DNA of 64,000 bases from Pseudoalteromonas shioyasakiensis (lineage in GTDB: Bacteria; Pseudomonadota; Gammaproteobacteria; Enterobacterales; Alteromonadaceae): the NCBI RefSeq assembly GCF_019134595.1, contig NZ_CP077770.1, positions 1,322,001 through 1,386,000 of the forward strand, given 5' to 3'. A model generated the notes under the pieces. The model was not told where the DNA came from, ran no database searches, and saw nothing but the letters and a program-made list of their open reading frames with translations. Below are positions 54,178 to 63,435 of this stretch, piece after piece (positions within the stretch are counted from its first letter, which is position 1; each line of letters starts with the position of its first letter). Position numbers and translations under genes: made by a program.

Positions 54178-55014
54178 TCATTGAAATGGGTTAAACCACA
54201 AAGGGCTATTTTTATTAGGTGTGTTCGACGATAACGTTGGGTTATCTAGCTCAATTACGCGACGCGAGCTTAAGTTGGCTTTTGATAAAACCGTTTGTAC
54301 TTGGCTATCTGCCAAAAACATGGCGTTAAATGTGCCATCAGCAATCATCTCGTTTAGGGCATCATTTAGCTTTTTATGTAGCGTGTGGTTGTTTTTGTTG
54401 ACGAAAAAGTAAAGTGGTGCGGTGTACTTAATGACCAAATGCGGCTCAACAGTGAGGTTAAGCTCTGAGTGATTGGCAATTTCATCCCAAGGTTCATTCA
54501 CCCCACGTGGGAAGTAATCAAAGCGCTCACCTTCAAGCATTGGAAATAAGTTCGGGTATTTTAATGTGGTAACAACGGGCAGTTGATTTGCTTTTAATAT
54601 TTTCGTATCTGGCCAGGTTTTACCTTGCCCAGCGGTGTAACGTTTTAAATCTTGTAAGCTAGTTACCGAGCTAAACAGTTCGCGATTTTGTGCTTTCACA
54701 ATCGCGACTCGCATGCCAAGTAAGCCACGAAACAAAGGGATATAAACGGCTTGATAATCTTGCTCTAACTGAGTTGATGTCATGCTCCACATCACATCAA
54801 GCTGGTTGTTTTTTACATCGTTTAAGATGCGTGCATTAGAGATATCTTTATTGGTTTCGTAAGGGTGAACATACTCTAAGCCAGCACGTTCAATGGCGCT
54901 GATCAGTAATTTGTGGGGAAGGGAGGTATCGCCACTGTAGCTTTGTACTTTTACCGGTGCGGCAAAACAAGCCGACGTAAAAGTAAAGCAAAAAAGAAAA
55001 GCAAGATGACGCAT
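54178..55014 (-). CDS. Solitary periplasmic substrate-binding protein
   Basis: A 278-aa exported protein of the SBP_bac_3-like type (signal [15 protein letters not shown]). It has the family pattern [33 protein letters not shown] and [19 protein letters not shown]. No ABC permease or ATPase gene is adjacent; the partner is the chemoreceptor immediately downstream. It is therefore more likely a chemosensory binding protein than part of an uptake system. The ligand is unknown (amino acid or organic acid). Confidence 0.83.
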   Translation of the reverse strand: MRHLAFLFCFTFTSACFAAPVKVQSYSGDTSLPHKLLISAIERAGLEYVHPYETNKDISNARILNDVKNNQLDVMWSMTSTQLEQDYQAVYIPLFRGLLGMRVAIVKAQNRELFSSVTSLQDLKRYTAGQGKTWPDTKILKANQLPVVTTLKYPNLFPMLEGERFDYFPRGVNEPWDEIANHSELNLTVEPHLVIKYTAPLYFFVNKNNHTLHKKLNDALNEMIADGTFNAMFLADSQVQTVLSKANLSSRRVIELDNPTLSSNTPNKNSPLWFNPFQ

Positions 55015-55107
55015 AAAGCACCTTTGTTATTATTATGTAAACAATAAACTAAAGTGCTTTACGCGGTTTCTCAATCTTATTTCTTATGCATACGTATTCA
55101 TATGTAT

Positions 55108-55743
55108 TCAATCGCTCAGAAGGCTGTCGATTGACTTATCACCATTAAACAATTCAAACACTTGCGGTTTTTTCGGTGTATGTTCAGTAAGGTATAGCAG
55201 AGTATCTGCTACATCTTCACGATTGATCACCGCATCTTGGCGGGTTGCAGGGCGCGTGGTGGTTAATAGCCCCGTTGCTGCATCATTTAATAGCGTGCCA
55301 GGTCGGACAATGCTGTAATTTAATTCGCTATTGATTAAATGTTGGTCAGCCATGTGCTTTGCAACTAAATACGGTTTGATACTGCTTTCAATGTTGTCTG
55401 GGGCATCAGCACCGATTGAGCTCACCATAATAAAGTGCTTAACCTTGGCATCTACCGCATAATTAATCGCTTTAACAGCTGCCCATAAATCTATCAGTAA
55501 GGTTTTATCAGCACCCGTAGCGCCGCCAGAACCCGCGCTAAAAATCACTTGTTCAACCCCTTCGAAGGCACGACTAAAATCGTTTTCGAGGTCTTGTTCT
55601 ACAATCGTTAAATGACTACTTTCAAGCGCACTTAGCTTTCTTTTATCTCGAACTAGAGCCACTACGTCATGGCCACTTGCTAGCATTTTTTCGGTGGTCA
55701 TTTTACCTATTTGGCCCGTTGCGCCAATGATTAAGGTCTTCAT
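55108..55743 (-). CDS. NAD(P)H-binding SDR-type oxidoreductase (NmrA/YwnB-like)
   Basis: A 211-aa atypical short-chain dehydrogenase: glycine motif GATGQIGKMTTEKML with dinucleotide-binding function, SAGSGGATGADKT, then VSSIGADAPDN. It lacks a clear YxxxK catalytic pair (KPYLVAKHMADQHL has Y and K), so it may bind NAD(P) as a sensor or act as a reductase. Transcribed alone from a divergent promoter region. Confidence 0.84.
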   Translation of the reverse strand: MKTLIIGATGQIGKMTTEKMLASGHDVVALVRDKRKLSALESSHLTIVEQDLENDFSRAFEGVEQVIFSAGSGGATGADKTLLIDLWAAVKAINYAVDAKVKHFIMVSSIGADAPDNIESSIKPYLVAKHMADQHLINSELNYSIVRPGTLLNDAATGLLTTTRPATRQDAVINREDVADTLLYLTEHTPKKPQVFELFNGDKSIDSLLSD

Positions 55744-55885
55744 ATCAAACTCCTTCTAATTGCTGTGTAAGTAAAGACCTTGGGGTGAGGAATTATTTTT
55801 AAAGGGGTACAAGCAAGCTTTGAATAAAAAAGTATTATTTGGCATAGTATTGAATTAGGTACAAATTTAATTAAAAGGACTTAAA

Positions 55886-57343
55886 GTGAAAATATATTCC
55901 AATCTTTTGGTGGTGTTAACATTAGCATTTTGCAATGCGGTATCTGCCAATCAATGGCTATCACCTTATCCAAATAGTGAGGTTGAAAAGTCGGTTAAGC
56001 TTAGTGGCGAGCAGACACAATTAATGAGCCAGTTTGATGGCAGTAAAAAGTCAGCAGAGCGATTTAGTTACACAGACTTTATAGGCGATGTAAACCACAC
56101 TTTGTACGAAATAAGCAATATTGCCACTCTCAAAGTATTTGAAAACTATAAACACGCTTTACTCACCGATGGTTTTAATATTGTTTACTCTTGCCAGCTA
56201 GATGCTTGCGGTGACAGTAGTGATTTTGCAGAGGAAGTCGGTTACTTTCAGCTCTATAATTATCATCGTAAGCCATATTATCTTCTTGCCACTAAAGGTG
56301 AAAAGCCTGAGTTTGCCGTGTCGTTATTTGTTGGCCAGTACAACAGTAAAACGCGTGTTATGAGTAGCTCAATTGCGATTAAAGAGCTTGAAACAGGTCT
56401 AATAAAAGCCAATACAGCTGCTTTTGCAAAACAGCAATCAAATCCAGTTTCCAAAGCACCTAAAGACGATATTAGAGGCTCAAGCGATCACCCATTACTT
56501 AGCCGTTATCCAGGTAGTTTTATTGAAGCCTATGAGCAAATTGATTACGAAGAATTTTCACTACCAACCGGAATATTCAACCGTAAAAACAAAGCGCTAC
56601 CTGCTGAAGATGTGACAGGCGATATCACTCGTATTACTTATGAGATTAGAAAAGTATCAACCCTTAAGGTTTTTCATAACTATTTGTCTGCCTTAACAAA
56701 AGAAGGCTTTGAAACGGTATTTAGTTGCGAACGTCAAGCATGTGGTGACGACCGTAAGGCAATACAAGCACTTGGTGATCACTTGTCGGTAAAACAAGTT
56801 TATAACTATTATCGTCAGCCGCGTTATCAGTTAATGAAAAGCACCATAGAAAGTCAAACAACCTTTGTCGCATTTTTTGTGGGTAATTACCAAGGCACTA
56901 CGCGAGTGCAGCTTGTTATAATTAGAACAGAGCCTTTACAAGGAGATTTAGTTAAAACCAATCCGGACCAGGTGTTAAAGCAGCTCGAGCAAAAAGGTAA
57001 AGCAGCCATTTATGGCATTTACTTTGACCATGATAAATCAGACATTAAGCCAGAGTCAGCGGAGTCATTAAAAGTGATTGCGGATGTTTTAAATAAAAAT
57101 AACAGCTTAAACTTGTACGTTGTTGGTCATACTGATGATAAAGGGAGCCCAGAATATAATTTAGGGTTGTCATCTAAGCGAGCAAAAGCGGTTGTTAAAG
57201 CGCTAGTGAGTCAATATGGCATTAAAGAATCGCGTTTAATTGGTTATGGTGTAGGCCCTTATGCGCCAGCTGCTAATAATAAAAATGATTTGGGTCGTCA
57301 GCTAAACCGACGCGTAGAGCTAGTTGAGCGATTAAGTAATTAA
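55886..57343 (+). CDS. Two-domain DUF4892 protein with OmpA C-terminus
   Basis: A 485-aa exported protein, GTG start at 55886 with AAAAGGAC. The signal is MKIYSNLLVVLTLAFCNAVSA. Two repeated DUF4892-like domains follow (ESIKHTLYEI... type): residues about 30-170 (SPYPNSEVEKSVK; HTLYEISNIATLKVFENYKHALLTDGFNIVYSCQLDACGD) and about 200-345 (SRYPGSFIEAYEQIDY; VSTLKVFHNYLSALTKEGFETVFSCERQACGD). An OmpA peptidoglycan-binding domain ends the protein (IYFDHDKSDIKPESAESL; VGHTDDKGSPEYNLGLSSKRAKAV). DUF4892 function is unknown. Confidence 0.85.
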   Translation: MKIYSNLLVVLTLAFCNAVSANQWLSPYPNSEVEKSVKLSGEQTQLMSQFDGSKKSAERFSYTDFIGDVNHTLYEISNIATLKVFENYKHALLTDGFNIVYSCQLDACGDSSDFAEEVGYFQLYNYHRKPYYLLATKGEKPEFAVSLFVGQYNSKTRVMSSSIAIKELETGLIKANTAAFAKQQSNPVSKAPKDDIRGSSDHPLLSRYPGSFIEAYEQIDYEEFSLPTGIFNRKNKALPAEDVTGDITRITYEIRKVSTLKVFHNYLSALTKEGFETVFSCERQACGDDRKAIQALGDHLSVKQVYNYYRQPRYQLMKSTIESQTTFVAFFVGNYQGTTRVQLVIIRTEPLQGDLVKTNPDQVLKQLEQKGKAAIYGIYFDHDKSDIKPESAESLKVIADVLNKNNSLNLYVVGHTDDKGSPEYNLGLSSKRAKAVVKALVSQYGIKESRLIGYGVGPYAPAANNKNDLGRQLNRRVELVERLSN

Positions 57344-57349
57344 CAATCA

Positions 57350-57371
57350 AAAGGGGCTTTTTAGCCCCTTT
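57350..57371. terminator. Bidirectional terminator
   Basis: AAAGGGGCT-TTTT-AGCCCCTTT (57350-57371), directly between the DUF4892 gene and the convergent mnmC stop codon, with which it overlaps. Confidence 0.88.
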
Positions 57372-59418
57372 AAATTTTATTACGAATTAGGTCGCGAACA
57401 ATAAAGCGAGCAGGGTGAATTGCCTGACTCACGCGTTCGCTAAATGGTCTTGGTTCATTGTTTAAACAAGCAATTAAATGCTCAGCACACAAGGGGGCAC
57501 TGCACAGGCCTCTTGCGCCAAAGCCAGTGAGTACATGCAAGCCTTGGTGAGGTTTCGTTAACGTTTGGTACTGATAACGTTTACCTACTCTTAAATTAGC
57601 AAACGCACTTACATAATCACTTTGTTCAGCCCATTCGCCTGCCATAGGTAAATGGTCAATGAAGGTGCACCTTACAGCTGCTTTCGCTCCCGATATTTCA
57701 CCTAAGCTATTAGCAAACTCGCAGTTGGGGTAAAAGTTTAATAGTTGTTCTCGATTAGTGTGGTTGTCTTGCTCTTTAACTTCACGGCTTTTTGAATTTT
57801 TTTCAAAGGTTGCGCCCATGCAATGATGGCCCTGATATTCAGGAGTAAAATAGCCTTTGTGGCAAAGCACGGTCTTAAGGCGTTTTGACTGCTCGCTTGC
57901 TTGCACATGCGAGACTTGGCCGCGCACACCAACAACAGGTAAAGCTTGAGTTTGGCTAAACTGGTCACTGTGTTCACCTGCACAATTAATCACATCGCTA
58001 AATGGTCCGAATGTTTGCTCTTTGCTGTGTAGTAACCAGCCGTCAGCGGTTTTTTCGAGCTTTTCAATATGGCAATTAAAGTGACTGTCCATTTTATTAT
58101 TGGTAGTCGCAGTTAACGAATTTGCCGCATTAAATAATGCTGTAACCAGTGCTGGTGGATTTACCCAGCCACCTTTTGCAAAGAATACACCTGAGTAACC
58201 CGTTTCTACACCGGCAATTTCATCACCTTCTTCGGCGCTTACATTACGCATTAATTCTGCTGGCCAAAGTTCTTTATCTGCAAGGTTTTGATGTTTATCA
58301 GCTAGGCCTTGTTTAACCGCATGTTGTAATACACCACACCACTGGTGAGGGTAGTTAAAACCATCATCAAGTAATTGTTGGTAAAGACGCATCGCATATA
58401 AAAAGCTATGGGCGAACATTTCACTGTGTGGTGAATTTTTCGCTTGTAAATGCGGATACACAGCCCCTTGTACATTGTGAGAAGCGCCCATGGCAAGCGC
58501 TTCGTCTTGGCAAAAAAGCGTGGCTTTTAGGCCTCTTTTTGCTAGTGAATACAGTACACTGCTACTGGCAATACCACCGCCAATAACAGCCACATTACTC
58601 AGTTTACTTTGCTGATGAGCAAAATACGCAGGCCCTGACTGTTGCTCATTAGGCTCAGTGAGCTCGCCAATCAGCATTTCGCGCTTTTTACCATACCCTT
58701 TTGCTTTACTCATGCTAAAGCCTGCTTCGATGAGTCCTCTTCTGACAAAGCCTGCGGCAGTGAAAGTGGCGAGTGTGGCATTTGCTCTTGAGATAGCACG
58801 CATCTTGTTGAACAAACTCTGTTGCCACATATCTGGGTTTTTACTTGGTGCAAAGCCGTCTAAATACCACGCATCAATAACTCCTTCACTTGGATAGCTC
58901 ATGGCATCAATGCTGTCTTGCACGTCACCAAAATAAAGGTCGAGTATTAGTTTGCCGCCTGCAAATTCAAGGCGATGACAGCCGGCCAAATTAATTGGGT
59001 ATTGAGCAATTAGTTGCTCACTATACTTGCTTAAACTAGGCCAGGCTTTGAGTGCTTGAGCAAGGTCATCACGCTTAATAGGAAATTTTTCAAAAGAGAT
59101 AAAGTGCAGGCGGGTAACACTTTTTTTACCACTATGGTCGGGTTGATTTTGAACTTCTTGCTCTGCATGCTGCCTATCAAGGTGAGCAGCAAAGTGCTGC
59201 CAGGTATTTAAAAAGTTAAGCCCTGTACCAAAGCCGGTTTCAGCAATCGCAAAGTGGTTACGGTCATGATTTTGTAATCGTTGCGGGATATGGTTTTGTT
59301 GATAAAACACATAATGTGATTCGGCTAAGCCATCGTCATTAGAGAAATAAACATCGTCAAACTGATCGGCGACAGGGGTACCAAGGTGATTAAAATGAAT
59401 ATGTGCGTTTTTGATCAT
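57370..59418 (-). CDS. mnmC: tRNA 5-methylaminomethyl-2-thiouridine synthesis bifunctional protein MnmC
   Basis: Bifunctional wobble-uridine enzyme. The N-terminal methyltransferase half (to about 250) contains ETGFGTGLNFL and YLDGFAPSKNPDMW; the C-terminal FAD oxidoreductase half begins with NVAVIGGGIASSSVLYSLAKRGLKA and has GFGARGLCSAPLCAE. Length 682 aa is typical. It is divergent from fabB, the same order as in E. coli. The AUG at 59418 follows a weak SD. Confidence 0.95.
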   Translation of the reverse strand: MIKNAHIHFNHLGTPVADQFDDVYFSNDDGLAESHYVFYQQNHIPQRLQNHDRNHFAIAETGFGTGLNFLNTWQHFAAHLDRQHAEQEVQNQPDHSGKKSVTRLHFISFEKFPIKRDDLAQALKAWPSLSKYSEQLIAQYPINLAGCHRLEFAGGKLILDLYFGDVQDSIDAMSYPSEGVIDAWYLDGFAPSKNPDMWQQSLFNKMRAISRANATLATFTAAGFVRRGLIEAGFSMSKAKGYGKKREMLIGELTEPNEQQSGPAYFAHQQSKLSNVAVIGGGIASSSVLYSLAKRGLKATLFCQDEALAMGASHNVQGAVYPHLQAKNSPHSEMFAHSFLYAMRLYQQLLDDGFNYPHQWCGVLQHAVKQGLADKHQNLADKELWPAELMRNVSAEEGDEIAGVETGYSGVFFAKGGWVNPPALVTALFNAANSLTATTNNKMDSHFNCHIEKLEKTADGWLLHSKEQTFGPFSDVINCAGEHSDQFSQTQALPVVGVRGQVSHVQASEQSKRLKTVLCHKGYFTPEYQGHHCMGATFEKNSKSREVKEQDNHTNREQLLNFYPNCEFANSLGEISGAKAAVRCTFIDHLPMAGEWAEQSDYVSAFANLRVGKRYQYQTLTKPHQGLHVLTGFGARGLCSAPLCAEHLIACLNNEPRPFSERVSQAIHPARFIVRDLIRNKI

Positions 59419-59504
59419 GGTTTAACTAATTAACTACAAACTTTTTTCATTATTTTACGTGTTTTCTTTGAAATAGTCTGGCGTTATTTATAAGCTAGAC
59501 ATTC

Positions 59505-59522
59505 AGAGTACATGTGTACGCT
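59505..59522. promoter_or_regulatory. FabR-like operator upstream of fabB
   Basis: AGAGTACA-TG-TGTACGCT, a near palindrome that closely resembles the E. coli FabR site (AGCGTACA...TGTNCGCT). It lies 76 bp before the fabB start codon. FabR represses fabB according to membrane unsaturated acyl composition in relatives. No FabR gene is in the window. Confidence 0.65.
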
Positions 59523-59597
59523 AGAAAGCTGACCACTTCGAAAGTAATTTCAGCGTAAAATAGAACACAATTTAGTATAGAGCTAAGGTAATTACCC

Positions 59598-60812
59598 ATG
59601 AGAAGAGCCGTTATTACGGGCATCGGTGTTGTTTCAAGCATCGGTAACAACAAAGAAGAAGTATTAGAATCATTAAAACAAGGCCGTAGTGGTATCGCGT
59701 TCAACCAAGAGTTTGCTGACTACAACCTACGTAGTAACGTATCTGGCAAAATCGATATTGATGTTAAAGAGTTTGTTGATCGTAAAGCAATGCGCTTTAT
59801 GGGCGATGCTGCTGCATACGCTTATATCTCAATGTCGCAAGCGATTGCAGATGCTGGCCTTAGTGAAGATCAAGTTTCAAACGAGCGCACTGGTTTATTA
59901 GTGGGTTCAGGTGGTGGTTCATCTAAATGGCAAGTTGAAGCGGCTGACATTTTACGTGAAAAAGGCGTAAAACGTGTTGGTCCTTACATGGTACCACGTA
60001 CTATGGCGAGTACGACTTCGGCGTGTCTTGCAACACCATTTAAAATTAAAGGTGTTAACTACTCACTGAGTTCTGCATGTGCGACATCTGCACACTGTAT
60101 CGGTCACGCGGTTGAGCAAATTCAACTAGGCAAGCAAGACGTAATCTTTGCAGGTGGTGGTGAAGAGCTTCACTGGACGCTAGCAATGGAATTCGATGCA
60201 ATGGGTGCATTGTCTACTAAGTACAATGAAACACCAGAGAAAGCATCACGTACATACGATGCAAACCGTGACGGTTTCGTTATCTCTGGTGGTGGCGGTA
60301 TCGTTGTTGTTGAAGAGCTTGAGCATGCACTTGCTCGTGGCGCGCACATTTATGCAGAAATCACTGGTTACGGTGCAACGTCTGACGGCTACGACATGGT
60401 AGCTCCATCAGGTGAAGGCGCTGTACGTTGTATGAAGCAAGCAATGCAAGATCTTGAAGGCGGTATTGATTACTTAAATACTCACGGTACTTCAACACCT
60501 GTTGGTGATGTGAAAGAGCTTGGCGCTATTCAAGAAGTATTTGGTGGTAACTCGCCAATGATCAGTGCAACCAAAGCGATGACAGGTCACGCTCTAGGTG
60601 CAGCAGGCGTTCATGAAGCAATCTTCTCGCTATTAATGCTTGAGAATAACTTTGTTGCTCCATCTATCAACATTGATGAACTAGATGAGCAAGCTGAAGG
60701 TCTAAATATTGTAACTGAGCGTAAAGACGTTGAACTAAATACAGTTATGTCTAACAGCTTCGGTTTCGGTGGCACTAACGCCACATTAGTAATGAGCAAA
60801 TATAAAGGTTAA
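59598..60812 (+). CDS. fabB: 3-oxoacyl-ACP synthase I (FabB)
   Basis: Elongating condensing enzyme required for unsaturated fatty-acid synthesis with FabA. Active-site Cys161 in [10 protein letters not shown], His in [11 protein letters not shown] and [16 protein letters not shown]. Length 404 aa. [16 protein letters not shown] is the FabB-type start. A FabR-like operator precedes it. A terminator lies at 60832-60855. Confidence 0.96.
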   Translation: MRRAVITGIGVVSSIGNNKEEVLESLKQGRSGIAFNQEFADYNLRSNVSGKIDIDVKEFVDRKAMRFMGDAAAYAYISMSQAIADAGLSEDQVSNERTGLLVGSGGGSSKWQVEAADILREKGVKRVGPYMVPRTMASTTSACLATPFKIKGVNYSLSSACATSAHCIGHAVEQIQLGKQDVIFAGGGEELHWTLAMEFDAMGALSTKYNETPEKASRTYDANRDGFVISGGGGIVVVEELEHALARGAHIYAEITGYGATSDGYDMVAPSGEGAVRCMKQAMQDLEGGIDYLNTHGTSTPVGDVKELGAIQEVFGGNSPMISATKAMTGHALGAAGVHEAIFSLLMLENNFVAPSINIDELDEQAEGLNIVTERKDVELNTVMSNSFGFGGTNATLVMSKYKG

Positions 60813-60831
60813 ACCTCTCCAGTATTTGCTT

Positions 60832-60857
60832 AAAGCCGAGCAATAGCTCGGCTTTTT
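60832..60857 (+). terminator. Terminator of fabB
   Basis: AAAGCCGAGC-AATA-GCTCGGCTTT stem followed by T residues. Confidence 0.9.
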
Positions 60858-60944
60858 CATTTGTTATAAAGTCTTAGTTGTTACCTATCCGAATACTGAT
60901 AAATTCGCTACAATAGCGCCACTTTCTGCCTCTCGGACACACAA

Positions 60945-62066
60945 ATGAAAATTCTTGCAGATCAAAATATGCCATTGGTTGAGCAGTACTTTGCCGATTT
61001 TGGTGATGTTGAGCGATTTGATGGCCGTAATCTTCAACCCGAGCAGCTAGTCGGGGTCGATATCTTGTTAACCCGCTCTGTTACCAATGTAGATAAAGCC
61101 TTACTCACTCAAGCAGATAAATTAAAATTTGTGGGCACAGCAACCATAGGTGTTGATCACATTGATACCGAGTTACTTGCTGAGCGAAATATCGCATTTA
61201 GCAGCGCACCAGGTTGTAATGCTGTGGCGGTTGCTGAGTATGTTATTAGCTGCTTGTATGCCTTGAGCCAAGAAAATGCCAGTTCATTACAAGGTAAAAC
61301 CATCGGCATAGTGGGTGTTGGCAGTATAGGTAGCTGTTTACGTGATAAGCTTAGCCTGCTTGGTATGAATGTATTGTTATGTGACCCTCCAAAGCATGAA
61401 GCCGGTGAACTTGCAGAGCATATTGAGTTAGATACATTACTAGCTCAAGCTGATATTGTGACTTTTCACGTGCCATTGGTTAAACAAGGTCCGCATAAAA
61501 CCCTGCACATGCTAGACGAAACGCGCTTAAAAGCACTTAAGCCGGGTATGACGATTATCAATGCAAGCCGAGGTGATGTGATTGATAACGAAGCATTACT
61601 AGCATTGTTTGAGCAAGGCGCAAAATTAGATTGTGTGCTTGATGTTTGGGAAAACGAACCCAATATACTGACATCTCTGCTTGATTATGTACGTTATGCC
61701 AGCGTGCATATTGCTGGGCATACACTTGAAGGCAAAGCCCGCGGTACACAAATGCTGTATCAGCAAGTGTGTGAGCTTGAAGGCATCGCAGCGCTTAAGT
61801 CTCTGGACGATTTTTTGCCAGAGCCAATTAGCCATTCTGTCACGCTAGGTGAAACCTTTAACCAAGACGATATTGGTCGCTTGGTGCACTTAATTTATGA
61901 TGTGCGTCGTGACGATGGCATTTTACGCAGTAAATTAGCAAGCGAAGGCTTTGATAGTTTACGTAAGAATTACCCGCCAAGACGAGAGTTTAGTACTTTG
62001 TCGGTGGCTGCCAACAGTGCATGTGAAGGCGCATTAGCTGCACTGGGATTTAGAATTAACGAATAA
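60945..62066 (+). CDS. pdxB: Erythronate-4-phosphate dehydrogenase
   Basis: Second step of the DXP-dependent pyridoxal phosphate pathway. NAD-binding motif GIVGVGSIGSCLRDKL with the D-2-hydroxyacid dehydrogenase fold; catalytic Arg in INASRGDVIDN, Glu in VWENEPN and His in HIAGHTLEGKARGT. Length 373 aa. ATG at 60945; asd follows 32 bp later, so an operon is likely. Confidence 0.94.
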   Translation: MKILADQNMPLVEQYFADFGDVERFDGRNLQPEQLVGVDILLTRSVTNVDKALLTQADKLKFVGTATIGVDHIDTELLAERNIAFSSAPGCNAVAVAEYVISCLYALSQENASSLQGKTIGIVGVGSIGSCLRDKLSLLGMNVLLCDPPKHEAGELAEHIELDTLLAQADIVTFHVPLVKQGPHKTLHMLDETRLKALKPGMTIINASRGDVIDNEALLALFEQGAKLDCVLDVWENEPNILTSLLDYVRYASVHIAGHTLEGKARGTQMLYQQVCELEGIAALKSLDDFLPEPISHSVTLGETFNQDDIGRLVHLIYDVRRDDGILRSKLASEGFDSLRKNYPPRREFSTLSVAANSACEGALAALGFRINE

Positions 62067-62098
62067 AGCCATTTGCTTTATTCAAAAGAGGAAAACAC

Positions 62099-63115
62099 AT
62101 GTCGCAAAAATTTAATGTAGCCGTATTAGGTGCCACAGGTTTAGTGGGTCGTCAGATTATCGAAACTTTAGAAGATCGTAAGTTTCCGGTAGACCAATTA
62201 TTTTTACTCGCAAGCAGCCGTAGTGCTGGCGAAGAAATTCAATTTCGCGGTGACAGCATTGAAGTAATCGATGTTGAAGAGTTTGATTTTAGCCAAGCTC
62301 ACATTGGCTTATTTTCAGCAGGCGGCAGTGTCTCTGAAAAATACGCACCGATTGCGGCAGAAGCAGGCTGTGTGGTAATTGACAATACCTCACACTTTCG
62401 TAATGACTACGATGTGCCATTAATTATTCCTGAAGTGAATGCATCAAGCTTAGCGGATTTTAGAAACCGCAACATCATTGCAAACCCTAACTGCTCAACG
62501 ATTCAAATGCTGGTGGCACTAAAGCCAATTTATGATGCTTATGGCATTGACCGCATTAATGTATCAACTTATCAAGCTGTATCGGGGGCGGGTAAAGAGG
62601 CCGTTGATGAACTAGCCAAGCAAACAGCAAACTTAATGAATGCGCGTCCGATGGATAATGCCGTTTTCCCTAAACAAATTGCTTTTAACGTGATCCCACA
62701 AATCGACAGCTTTGAAGAGAACGGTTATACCCGCGAAGAAATGAAAATGGTCAACGAAACACAAAAAATCTTAGGTGATAACAGTGTCGTGGTTAACCCT
62801 ACCTGTGTTCGTGTTCCCGTGTTCTTTGGTCACAGTGAAGCGATTAATATTGAAACACGTATGCCAGTAGATATCGAACATGTTAAGCAGCTATTAAACG
62901 ATGCACCAGGCGTTGAATTTATTGAAGATTTAGCCGACTACCCAACAGCAGTGTCAGACGCAAGTGGTAACGATACTGTATACGTGGGTCGTTTACGTGC
63001 TGATATTTCGCATCCTCATGGTTTAAACATGTGGGTTGTAAGCGATAATACGCGCAAAGGCGCAGCAACAAATAGTGTGCAGATTGCTGAAGAGCTAATC
63101 GCAAATTATTTATAA
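62099..63115 (+). CDS. asd: Aspartate-semialdehyde dehydrogenase
   Basis: Reduces aspartyl phosphate to the semialdehyde with NADPH, feeding lysine, threonine, methionine and diaminopimelate. GATGLVGRQII nucleotide-binding start; active-site Cys132 in ANPNCSTIQM; SGAGKEAVDEL and HPHGLNMWVVSDNTRKGAATN at the ends of the C-terminal domain. Length 338 aa. Context pdxB-asd-fimV resembles the Pseudomonas order with usg. Catalytic Cys is present, so it is a true Asd rather than an inactive Usg homologue. Confidence 0.93.
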   Translation: MSQKFNVAVLGATGLVGRQIIETLEDRKFPVDQLFLLASSRSAGEEIQFRGDSIEVIDVEEFDFSQAHIGLFSAGGSVSEKYAPIAAEAGCVVIDNTSHFRNDYDVPLIIPEVNASSLADFRNRNIIANPNCSTIQMLVALKPIYDAYGIDRINVSTYQAVSGAGKEAVDELAKQTANLMNARPMDNAVFPKQIAFNVIPQIDSFEENGYTREEMKMVNETQKILGDNSVVVNPTCVRVPVFFGHSEAINIETRMPVDIEHVKQLLNDAPGVEFIEDLADYPTAVSDASGNDTVYVGRLRADISHPHGLNMWVVSDNTRKGAATNSVQIAEELIANYL

Positions 63116-63435
63116 ATCTGATGATTTAGACTGAGCTAAATGTGAGAAAAGCGGCAATTTGCCGCTTTTTTTGTGAATTCATTGCCAAATTATTGCCGCA
63201 TACGCTGTAAAAGCGTATAAACTTAACGATAACAATAAAAAAGCCTCTCAGCCGCTAATATTTAAGCTATTTACTATCAAGGTGTTGCAATAGATATTGC
63301 AAGGCAACTAAGTTATAGTTTGCAGCTGGAATAGAGCTTGCAAGAAAACATAATTAAGAATCAATTCTGCAAGAATTACTTGATGTTTAAGCAACCAAGG
63401 TTGCTGCGTTAACATTTAAAACATAAAGGATCAGC
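63116..63435. other. Intergenic region between asd and fimV
   Basis: 320 bp. A strong terminator (AAAAGCGGCAA/TTTGCCGCTTTT, 63147-63171) ends the asd transcript. A small hairpin ATACGCT-GTAAA-AGCGTAT is at about 63201-63220. The rest, about 200 bp, is the fimV leader with no feature I can name. Confidence 0.6.
63147..63174 (+). terminator. Terminator of asd
   Basis: AAAAGCGGCAA and TTGCCGCTTTT arms, followed by T residues, 31 bp past the asd stop codon. Confidence 0.9.

Noticed and set aside
59523..59540. FadR site upstream of fabB
   Set aside because: AGCTGACCACTT lacks the second half of the FadR palindrome.
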